From contig CAZGQY010000232.1 in NCBI GenBank assembly GCA_964528035.1, forward strand, positions 1-5,675: a DNA stretch of 5,675 nucleotides, read 5' to 3'. The DNA comes from CAZGQY01 sp964528035 (lineage in GTDB: Bacteria > Pseudomonadota > Gammaproteobacteria > Methylococcales > UBA1147). Shown here in pieces: positions 1 to 5,621 of this stretch (its first letter is position 1; each line of letters opens with the position of its first letter). The notes below the pieces were generated by a model, which ran no database searches, was not told the origin of the DNA, and was given only the letters and a program-made list of their open reading frames with translations. The translations under genes were made by a program, and so were the position numbers.

Positions 1-55
1 GAAAAGTATGCGAATTTTACAACAAAGTTTTGTTGTAGTGATGATGTATTTGATG
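1..55 (+). repeat. Terminal direct repeat, left copy
   Basis: Identical to 5621-5675 over all 55 bases. It covers the last base of the Shine-Dalgarno site, the spacer, the ATG and 16 codons. Confidence 0.97.
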
Positions 56-76
56 GGCCTGTCCGTCGTAGAAGCC
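8..76 (+). other. Sec signal peptide coding region
   Basis: Residues 1-23 carry one Arg at position 2, a hydrophobic stretch from Phe8 to Val21, and a V-E-A motif before Thr24, which fits signal peptidase I. There is no Cys in a lipobox position, so a lipoprotein is unlikely. The single positive charge is low but acceptable. Confidence 0.75.
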
Positions 77-1835
77 ACGAATTTTTGGTGGGACAGCAAC
101 TGGAACTATCGAGTATCGGTAGTCATTGGCAGTGAAGATTTTGCGCGAACGGAAAAGCCGGCGGAAGTCGCGGTTGACTTTAGCAGCCAAATAACTGGAG
201 CTGATCTGTCAACGCCCTTTGATGAAAATTCCATCCGAGTCATTGAAGTGGATGCTGCGGGCGAACTTATAGCGGCCGACATTCCCTATCAGTTTGATGC
301 TGCGATTGACTACGATGCATTGACCAATGCGCATGGCGTCATTGTATTCATGGTGGATGGCAATACCCCCGCGCAGAGCGTCCGTTATTACCAGATCTAT
401 TTTGATGTTCAGGGCGGAGGCTATGTGCCACCGGTCTTCACTGATCGAGTGATTGTGACAGACAATGTCGTCGATGAAGGGCAGAACAGCTTTCTGGTCA
501 GTACAGATACGGCGGATTATTTCTACCAAAAACCTGCTGCAGGGTTTTCGAGTATTGTGGATACAGAGGGTAATGACTGGATTGATTATCATCCCACAGG
601 GGGCTCGGCGGGTCATTTTCGCGGAATACCTAATCTTGTTTATCCCGAGGGACATTTTCACCCTGGAGCGACATCAGCAACCAGCACACTGATAAACGAT
701 GGCCCATTGAAAACGACGATACGTTCCCAAACAACGGACGGTTTGTGGCAGGTGGAATGGGATTTTTATCCCGAGTATGCGCACATGACCGTGTTACAGG
801 CGGATAAGAATTATTGGTTTTTATACGAAGGTACACCGGGCGGGCAGTTGGATACGGGTGATTTTGTAGTTCGGGCTGATGGTACACAAACAGCCTACGA
901 CGTTGCCTGGACGGGAGACTTTGTTGGTGAGGAATGGGTGTACTTTGCGGATCCTGCCGTCGGTCGATCAATCTACCTGAGCCATCACGAGGATGATGTG
1001 GGTACCGATTCGTATTATCAGATGAATGGTCTGATGACCGTGTTTGGTTTTGGTCGGGACGGATTGCAGAGTTTCATTCAACCTGAGCCACATCATTTCA
1101 CGATTGGACTGACGGACAGTACGGATTACGGTGCGACCTCGACGACCGTGTATTCAGCGTATAAAGATATCAGTGCGGCGACAGAAAATCCCGCACAATT
1201 TGGAGACAACCAAGCCCCGACAACGCCGGGTAATCTGGTGGCACCCGTAGTAACTTCGACCACGGTAATTCTTGATTGGGATGCGTCCACCGATGATGTG
1301 GGTATTGCGTTATACCGGATTTTTATTGACGGTGTGGAATATGGAACGACGACCGAGACGGAGATCGACGTCGTCGGTTTGAACGCCACCCAAAACTATA
1401 ATTTTACAGTCGTTGCGGAAGATACCCGAGGGAATGAATCGATTGGTGCGGTGTTGTCGGTTACAACGTCCGCCCCGGACACCACCCCCCCGAGTATCCC
1501 GGATGGATTAACTCTGGGTAGTTTGACGCCAACGAGTGTTAATTTCAGTTGGAACGCGTCCGTCGACAGTGAAGGTCTTGTCTCGTTGTATCACATATAC
1601 CGTGATGGCGTGGAAATCGGCACGACCAGTAATACTGCGTATACAGACAGCAATGCAACACCTGATACGACCTACGATTATAGTGTCAGCGCAGAGGATT
1701 ATTCGAACAACGAATCGGCGGCATCAGCGCCACTGAACGTAACGACCCCGGCCCAGGCCGCTCTGGACCTGTTATCAGGTTACCCCTTTGAAGAAGGGAC
1801 GGGCCCGTCGGTGTTTGACGTATCGGGTCACGGCA
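8..1835 (+). CDS. Giant modular secreted protein, N-terminal piece (signal peptide, two beta-rich modules, two FN3, LamG start), cut by gap 1
   Basis: This is the first of three pieces of one gene. The ATG at 8 is chosen because the identical copy at 5628 is preceded by AAGGAG with a 6-base spacer. Residues 1-23 are a Sec-type signal peptide: one Arg, a hydrophobic core (FVVVMMYLMGL), and a likely cut after VEA. Residues 24-135 begin FWWDSNWNYR and form a beta-rich module resembling the DUF2341-like N-terminal segments of bacterial surface proteins. Residues 145-392 form a second module that I cannot name, rich in Trp, Tyr, His and Asp. FN3 domains span about 402-487 and 490-581. Residues 584-609 (YPFEEGTG, DVSGHG) match the usual start of a LamG domain, whose remainder falls in the N block. 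The frame visible past the N's at this phase is an artefact. The role is probably extracellular glycan binding or surface attachment; that is inference from the modules. Confidence 0.85.
18..37 (+). repeat. Perfect palindrome in the signal-peptide codons
   Basis: TACAACAA (18-25), loop AGTT, TTGTTGTA (30-37): an 8-base perfect stem that can extend to 9. In the mRNA the stem would begin 8 bases after the AUG. It lies wholly inside the 55-base stretch that is repeated at the other end of the window. Confidence 0.7.
440..1183 (+). other. Unassigned module of about 250 residues, possible glycan-active or glycan-binding domain
   Basis: Residues 145-392 of the protein are not FN3, LamG or Ig-like. 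Visible hallmarks are AGHFRGIPNL (201-210), HFHPG (216-220), YWFLYEGTPGG (269-279), GEEWVYF (307-313), SHHEDD (325-330), TVFGFGR (344-350) and HHFTIGL (362-368). The clustering of His, Arg, Glu and Asp among aromatic residues looks like an active or ligand site in a large beta-sandwich. The adjacent binding-type modules suggest carbohydrate as ligand. I do not recognise a named family, and the function is inference only. Confidence 0.5.
1475..1750 (+). repeat. FN3 repeat unit 2, near-copy of the unit at 1938-2144
   Basis: The stretch 1544-1750 and the stretch 1938-2144 encode colinear 69-residue segments. I count 57 identical residues by eye, including FSWNASVDSEG, RDGVEIGTT and TTYDYSVSAED. 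The DNA is also close, with shared runs such as TTCAGTTGGAACGCGTC. This kind of recent duplication explains why an assembler would break between the two copies, at gap 1. Confidence 0.85.
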
Positions 1836-1935
1836 NNNNNNNNNNNNNNNNNNNNNNNNNNNNNNNNNNNNNNNNNNNNNNNNNNNNNNNNNNNNNNNNN
1901 NNNNNNNNNNNNNNNNNNNNNNNNNNNNNNNNNNN
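1836..1935. other. Assembly gap 1 (100 N placeholder)
   Basis: Exactly 100 N. The frame before it leaves one base of an open codon (1835) and the frame after it starts with two bases of a codon (1936-1937), so the true length must be a multiple of 3, and 100 is not. A whole LamG domain plus the first strand of an FN3 is missing, so the real sequence is probably several hundred bases. Confidence 0.9.
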
Positions 1936-4212
1936 GTTTCAGTTGGAACGCGTCTGTTGACAGTGAAGGGATCGTCTCGTTGTACCACATTTTCCGGGAT
2001 GGCGTGGAAATCGGCACGACCGGCACGACCTCGTACACCGATACCAGTGCGGTGCCTGAAACGACCTATGACTACAGTGTGAGTGCAGAAGATGACTCGA
2101 ACAACGAATCGGCGGCCTCAAACGCATTGAATGTAACGACCCCCTTAAATTCGGGGCCGGATATAAATGTTTTCTACGGTAATCAACAATCTTTTGGCAA
2201 TGTGGGTGAGGCACAGTACGACATCAACATATTGGGCAATGTTTCAGACCCGGATGGTGTGACTTCATTGAGCTATTCATTAAATGGTCAGGCGCCAGTG
2301 AATCTGAGTATGGGGCCGGATAACAAGCGATTGCAATATGCTGGAGATTTTAACGCGGATATAGAATTTAATCAGTTATCTACAGGTCAGAATACTGTTG
2401 AAATAGTTGCAACAAACGGCTTGGGATACAGCTCAACAGAAATTGTACAGGTGAATTTTCCGGGTGGTAATAATTGGCCTGCAACTTATTCAGTTGATTG
2501 GTCCGCGGTTACAGATATTCAGGACGTGGTTCAAATAGTCGATGGTGATTGGGCAATCGAAGGTGGGCAATTACGCACCCAGCAGATTGGTTACGACCGA
2601 TTGGTAGCACTAGGGGATGTTCAATGGCAAAACTACGAGGCGACTGTAGAACTGACGGTTAATGATATTGATGGAGATTGCCGTTATTTAGGCTTGTGTC
2701 CAGGGAATGCTCCAGGATTAGGGTTGTTGGTTCGCTGGCCCGGTCATGTTGACTGGGATTCAAGTCAGCCAAAACACGGTTGGTATCCAATGGGTTCATT
2801 GGGTTGGTTCAGGTGGTATGGAAGCAATACATATTTAGAAATGCTGTCGGGAAAAACCGGTAACCTGGTCTGGCAGGATCCTAGCTATGATTTACCGACT
2901 GCTGTGACTTATACCATGAAAATGCGTGCTGAAACGACTTCGAGCGAGCATCAATACAGCTTGAAAATGTGGCCATCCGGAAGTCCGGAACCCTCAGTTT
3001 GGGCGCATACCTACAGTGAAGATCTCTCAGAAACCGCTGCTGGTTCTTTGTTATTGGTCTCTCATTATGTCGATGTCAGCATAGGTGATGTAAATGTTAC
3101 GCCTCTGGCGGATGCCTCTCCTCCGGTGATCTCAAATATTCAGGTATCTACATCGTCTACCAGTGCAGTGGTAACCTGGGAAACAAATGAAGGTTCTGAC
3201 AGTCGGGTTGATTTTGGACCAAGCAGCGCTTACGAAAATGGTTTTGTTAGCAATTCCGCTTCAGTGACTCAACACAGTTTGACATTAACCGGACTGTCTC
3301 CTCAAAGCACCTACCATTACAGCGTGTCCTCAACAGATATCAGCAGCAATACCAGTCAGTCGGTTGATCTGATCTTTAACACAACAGCAGTGGGTGGTGA
3401 CACCATAGCGCCGACGCTCAGCAATATGCAGGTATCGACGGCTGAAACCAGTGCCACCATCAGCTGGACCACCAACGAGGCAGCTGACAGCAATGTAGCA
3501 TACGGTACGAGTAGTGCCTATGAGAATGGATCGATAAACGAGACCAGCTTAGTCGTTAACCATAGTATCACCTTAAACGGTTTAACATCGGCAACTCAGT
3601 ATCATTATGAAGCCAGTTCAACGGACGGTAGTGGAAATACCGGCTTAAGTGGCGATCTGGTGTTTACCACCGATGATCCGGGAGCTCCTCCTGCAAGCGT
3701 AGTTGCCGACGAATTCAATGGCGCATTCGATACAGGACTCTGGACAGTAGTGGATCCTGTTGGAGACAGCACGGTGTCCACAAACGGTTCGCAACTGGAG
3801 ATTTCGATACCCGGTGGCACCAGTCACGACATTTGGACCAGCGGAAATGACTCAGCACGGGTTATGCAGTCTGTCATTGATGAAGATTTCGAAGTCGAAG
3901 TCAAGTTTGATTCAGCGGTATCCCTGGGCCATCAGATGCAGGGAATATTGGTTGAAAGTGATGTCAATAACTTTATACGCTTTGATCATCACAGTGACGG
4001 CAATCAGAGCTATGTTTTTGCTGCATCCATTGTCGCTGGTTCTTCAACCGTCAGAGTGAACCAGAGTATTTCGAATGCAAGTCCTCTGTTCCTGCGAGTC
4101 GGGCGAGCGGGTGACCAATGGACTTTTGCCTACTCAACAGATGGTATAAATTTCCTGACTGCAGCAACATTTAATTATTCAACGACTGTTACAGGTATAG
4201 GATTATTCGCTG
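1936..4212 (+). CDS. Giant modular secreted protein, middle piece (FN3, Ig-like, ConA-like, two FN3-like, first DUF1349-like), bounded by gaps 1 and 2
   Basis: This is the same gene as the piece at 8-1835, open without a stop between the two N blocks. The first two bases finish a codon lost in the gap, and full codons start at 1938. Domains in order: FN3 (1938-2144), close to the FN3 before gap 1; Ig-like (about 2151-2459); a ConA-like sandwich of about 208 residues (2484-3107) starting TYSVDWS and carrying two Cys at 2679 and 2697 that could form a disulfide; two FN3-like domains (3111-3386 and 3399-3671) with the SAYENG and YHY patterns of purple-acid-phosphatase N-terminal domains; and a DUF1349-like ConA-type domain (from about 3705) with GTSHDIW, EVEVKFD and PLFLRVGR. 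The last domain is cut in its final strands by gap 2. No catalytic residues can be assigned. Base composition falls sharply after about 2145 compared with the FN3 region before it. Confidence 0.85.
1938..2144 (+). repeat. FN3 repeat unit 3 (start lost in gap 1)
   Basis: This is the partner of the unit at 1544-1750, with no insertion or deletion. Its first strand, equivalent to about 23 residues before FSWNAS, lies in the N block. Differences between the copies cluster in loops (SNTAYTDSNAT versus TGTTSYTDTSAV), as expected for a surface-exposed repeat. Confidence 0.85.
3111..3671 (+). repeat. Tandem pair of FN3-like domains (purple-acid-phosphatase N-terminal type)
   Basis: Two consecutive units of about 90 residues start PPVISNIQVST and APTLSNMQVST. 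They share the W-TNE, SSAYENG, YHY, SSTD and FTT/FNTT landmarks, separated by the linker AVGGDTIA. Their DNA has diverged more than that of the FN3 pair around gap 1, so this duplication is older. They are most likely spacer domains that hold the flanking ConA-type domains apart. Confidence 0.75.
3759..4212 (+). repeat. DUF1349-like domain copy A, colinear with 4313-4766
   Basis: The 454 bases from GTTGGAGACAGC to the edge of gap 2 match the first 454 bases after the gap without any indel. They encode about 72% identical residues by hand count. Copy A lacks its last ~19 residues, which are lost in the N block. Both copies keep GTSHD, NDSARVMQ, VIDEDFEVEVKFD, SPLFLRVGR and GDQWT. Confidence 0.85.
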
Positions 4213-4312
4213 NNNNNNNNNNNNNNNNNNNNNNNNNNNNNNNNNNNNNNNNNNNNNNNNNNNNNNNNNNNNNNNNNNNNNNNNNNNNNNNNNNNNNNNN
4301 NNNNNNNNNNNN
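4213..4312. other. Assembly gap 2 (100 N placeholder)
   Basis: Exactly 100 N. One base of a Gly codon (4212) precedes it and a full codon begins at 4313, so the true length must leave remainder 2 when divided by 3, while 100 leaves 1. At least the last ~19 residues of DUF1349 copy A and the first ~18 of copy B are missing. More repeat units could be hidden. Confidence 0.9.
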
Positions 4313-4766
4313 GTTGGAGACAGCACGGTATCCACAAACGGTTCACAACTGGAAATATCGGTACCAGGTGGTACCAGTCATGATCTTTGGATCACTGGAA
4401 ATGACTCAGCACGTGTGATGCAGCCGGTTATTGATGAAGATTTTGAAGTCGAAGTCAAGTTTGACTCAACAGTATCGCAGGCGTTTCAGATACAGGGTGT
4501 TCTGGTTGAAACGGATCCAAACAATTATCTGCGATTTGATTATTACAGCGACGGTAGTCAGACTTATATTTTTGCCGCATCTTTTGTCGCTGGTGTTCCA
4601 ACAGTCAGAGCCGACCAGGCTATTGTAGGTTCATCTCCTCTGTTTCTGCGAGTCGGGCGAGTGGGTGATCAATGGACTTATTCATACTCAACGGACGGCA
4701 CTAACTTCGCGACGGTGGCTACATATAACCACATAACCACAGTAACCAGTATGGGTATATTTTCCG
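4313..4766 (+). repeat. DUF1349-like domain copy B, colinear with 3759-4212
   Basis: This is the partner of copy A, with the complete C-terminal end. Its N-terminal ~18 residues (the equivalent of DEFNGAFDTGLWTVVDP in copy A) are hidden in gap 2. The scaffold resumes at the same point of the domain where a highly similar stretch begins in copy A, which suggests that the break is repeat-driven. Confidence 0.85.
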
Positions 4767-4825
4767 GGAACGCTGGTAGCAGTCCTGCACATACCGCACT
4801 GGTTGATTATTTTCATGTTCAATAA
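4313..4825 (+). CDS. Giant modular secreted protein, C-terminal piece (second DUF1349-like domain) and stop
   Basis: The reading frame starts at 4313 with VGDSTVSTNG and runs to TAA at 4823-4825, giving 170 residues. It is a second copy of the DUF1349-like ConA-type domain that precedes gap 2. Over the 151 residues present in both, I count about 109 identities by eye with no indel. An internal ATG at 4415 would give a 136-residue ORF, but it lies inside the domain and is not the true start; the gene comes in across the gap. The domain ends GNAGSSPAHTALVDYFHVQ and the protein stops at once. There is no LPXTG motif, PEP-CTERM, type IX secretion tail or membrane anchor, so the product is either released or held by non-covalent contacts. 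DUF1349-type domains are known as beta-sandwich modules attached to carbohydrate-active and surface proteins. The terminator follows about 50 bases after the stop. Confidence 0.85.
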   Translation, partial: VGDSTVSTNGSQLEISVPGGTSHDLWITGNDSARVMQPVIDEDFEVEVKFDSTVSQAFQIQGVLVETDPNNYLRFDYYSDGSQTYIFAASFVAGVPTVRADQAIVGSSPLFLRVGRVGDQWTYSYSTDGTNFATVATYNHITTVTSMGIFSGNAGSSPAHTALVDYFHVQ

Positions 4826-4877
4826 AGGTATTTGCGGTATCCCTGTTGAATCAATAACCAAAACTCGTGATTGCGCG

Positions 4878-4905
4878 GTGGGCAGCTAATTGTTGCCCAC
4901 TTTTT
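4878..4905 (+). terminator. Intrinsic terminator of the giant gene
   Basis: GTGGGCAGC (4878-4886), loop TAATT, GTTGCCCAC (4892-4900), then TTTTT. This is a nine-base stem with one G-U wobble and a 5-base loop, directly followed by the T run, 52 bases after the stop. On the minus strand there is no T run, so it acts only for + strand transcripts. Confidence 0.92.
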
Positions 4906-4981
4906 CCAATCTGCTCCTTAGCGGGCAGAATAAATTCGGAACATGATATCAAATAGAATAATTAATCATTTGTGATTATTT

Positions 4982-5010
4982 CAGGATCCACTAAGTGGTA
5001 CGGATTCCTG
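4982..5010. repeat. Imperfect inverted repeat
   Basis: CAGGATCC at 4982-4989 pairs with GGATTCCTG at 5002-5010 with one bulged T, around an inner CCAC/GTGG dyad. No T run follows on either strand, so it is not a standard terminator. It lies just downstream of the candidate minus-strand ORF that ends at 5023. Confidence 0.5.
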
Positions 5011-5022
5011 CTTGGTTTGTAA

Positions 5023-5163
5023 TTATTCAGCGACAATTTTTCTAAGGATTTGCGCTGTGGCCCAGGAAGTCACTGAGTAGATTCCTTTTTGCCTCTGCTG
5101 CTTCGCACGCCTGAAAAACCGTGCGGCCTTGTCTTTAACTGCTTTTTCTTTGTTATTTATCAC
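5023..5163 (-). CDS. Candidate small basic protein, 46 residues, unrecognised
   Basis: On the minus strand, GTG at 5163-5161 opens a 46-residue frame ending in TAA at 5025-5023. The N-terminal half is highly basic and helix-prone (KEKAVKDKAARFFRRAKQQ), and the C-terminal half reads YSVTSWATAQILRKIVAE. AGG lies 6 bases before the GTG. A perfect TATAAT (5192-5187) lies 23 bases upstream of the GTG, the right place for a transcript with a short leader, although no good -35 box is seen. I do not recognise the family. The frame is short enough to arise by chance, and it could also be the tail of a decayed gene, because the same frame is open a few codons further upstream. Confidence 0.3.
   Translation of the reverse strand: MINNKEKAVKDKAARFFRRAKQQRQKGIYSVTSWATAQILRKIVAE
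5104..5125. repeat. Short dyad CGCACG/CGTGCG
   Basis: CGCACG (5104-5109) and CGTGCG (5120-5125) form a 6-base perfect stem around a 10-base A-rich loop. A T-rich stretch follows, but it is interrupted and offset, so a terminator role is weak. The dyad lies within the candidate minus-strand ORF. Confidence 0.4.
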
Positions 5164-5186
5164 GGCCAGCCTAAATATTGATCGTT

Positions 5187-5192
5187 ATTATA
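5187..5192 (-). promoter_or_regulatory. Candidate -10 box (TATAAT) for the minus-strand small ORF
   Basis: The minus strand reads TATAAT exactly. A start about 7 bases downstream would leave a leader of roughly 15-20 bases before the GTG at 5163. The -35 position shows no TTGACA-like hexamer at 16-18 bases, so activity would be weak or activator-dependent. Confidence 0.35.
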
Positions 5193-5196
5193 GAGT

Positions 5197-5238
5197 TGAT
5201 GCCAATGGTGTTGTTTGTTTATTGCATTATTGGTATCA
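5197..5238. promoter_or_regulatory. Long inverted repeat, possible operator
   Basis: TGATGCCAAT (5197-5206) and ATTGGTATCA (5229-5238) are 10-base arms matching at 9 of 10 positions, separated by 22 bases. The arm centres lie 32 bases apart, about three helical turns. The repeat sits between the minus-strand TATAAT and a possible plus-strand promoter, where a regulator could control both directions. Confidence 0.4.
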
Positions 5239-5249
5239 GTGTTTATATA
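5222..5249 (+). promoter_or_regulatory. Candidate sigma70-type promoter for the giant gene
   Basis: TTGCAT (5222-5227), 16 bases, TATATA (5244-5249) is a possible promoter in the AT-rich core. The -35 matches consensus weakly. A second option just downstream is TTTACA (5269-5274, 5 of 6 to consensus) with TAAAAT (5289-5294, 5 of 6), but the spacer of 14 is short. Either would give a leader of more than 300 bases. Confidence 0.3.
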
Positions 5250-5426
5250 GATAGTGCTGTCAAAAAAATTTACATCATTTTTGCGATTTAAAATTAATAT
5301 ATGAAGAAAACAGTAAGATATAGTTTTGGCATGGATAATGCTTTTTATTTGGGTAGGCTAAGGGAAGTTCTAATTTAATTCCTAATTCAGTGATCTTGAA
5401 ATTTGAGCTTATAGGTACGTTTACAG

Positions 5427-5550
5427 CTGATAACAAGATCCTCAGTAATCAGAATGTGGTGATCAAACGACCACAACAGGGAACATCCGTGACTGGAAGT
5501 TTTCATCGGATCATCGGATAAATATCCGGGTTTCGAAGCGGAAAGTCGAA
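5427..5550 (+). promoter_or_regulatory. Structured leader of the giant gene, several short stems
   Basis: Four or five short dyads follow one another: CTGAT/ATCAG (5427/5448), TGTGGT/ACCACA (5455/5470), ATCCG/CGGAT (5485/5507), CGGAT/ATCCG (5515/5524, 4-base loop) and TTCGA/TCGAA (5532/5546). The two CGGAT copies come from a tandem TCATCGGA duplication (5503-5518), and either copy could pair with either ATCCG. Each stem is only 5-6 bases. No known riboswitch consensus was recognised. Confidence 0.3.
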
Positions 5551-5615
5551 TTATTGGATGGAGTGAAAACAATAATAAAACGCAAACGGGTATCAATATA
5601 CTCATTGCGACCACC

Positions 5616-5621
5616 AAGGAG
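5616..5621 (+). promoter_or_regulatory. Ribosome binding site AAGGAG
   Basis: AAGGAG ends 6 bases before the ATG at 5628, a near-ideal Shine-Dalgarno site. Because the sequence from 5621 on is identical to that from position 1, this site decides the ATG at 8 as the start of the giant gene. Confidence 0.9.

Noticed and set aside
209..661. 150-codon minus-strand ORF within the N-terminal part of the giant gene
   Set aside because: It is antisense to a well-supported coding frame with recognisable domains and shows no motif of its own.
3760..4059. Plus-strand ORFs in a second frame at 3760-4059, 4431-4628 and 465-692
   Set aside because: They are shadows of the FN3, DUF1349-like and N-terminal domains. 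The similarity between the first two simply mirrors the duplicated domain beneath them.
4415..4825. Separate 136-residue gene starting at ATG 4415
   Set aside because: The coding signal and domain begin at the gap edge (4313) in the same frame. The ATG is an internal Met of the domain (NDSARVM), with no ribosome binding site.
4826..4905. Integron attC site after the stop codon, suggesting a circular gene cassette
   Set aside because: One GTTGAAT fits the GTTRRRY core, but no matching RYYYAAC partner or imperfect dyad of attC type was found, and the hairpin present is a normal terminator.
5160..5260. dif or XerCD site that would resolve a circular element
   Set aside because: The AT-rich core has no 11-6-11 arrangement similar to known dif arms. 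The inverted repeat has a 22-base spacer.
5301..5378. 25-codon ORF starting ATGAAGAAAACA in the leader, possible leader peptide
   Set aside because: No Shine-Dalgarno sequence lies in front of it, and there are no regulatory codon runs or nearby attenuator hairpin with a T run.
5427..5550. Cyclic di-GMP or other known riboswitch in the leader
   Set aside because: None of the conserved loops of known classes could be matched by eye, and the stems are only 5-6 bases.
5387..5605. 72-codon minus-strand ORF with a hydrophobic N-terminus (ILIPVCVLLLF), ending in TAA-type stop near 5387
   Set aside because: It overlaps the leader and the giant gene's ribosome binding site, has a Ser/His/Cys-rich composition typical of chance frames, and has only a weak GGTGG upstream. 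No family is recognisable.
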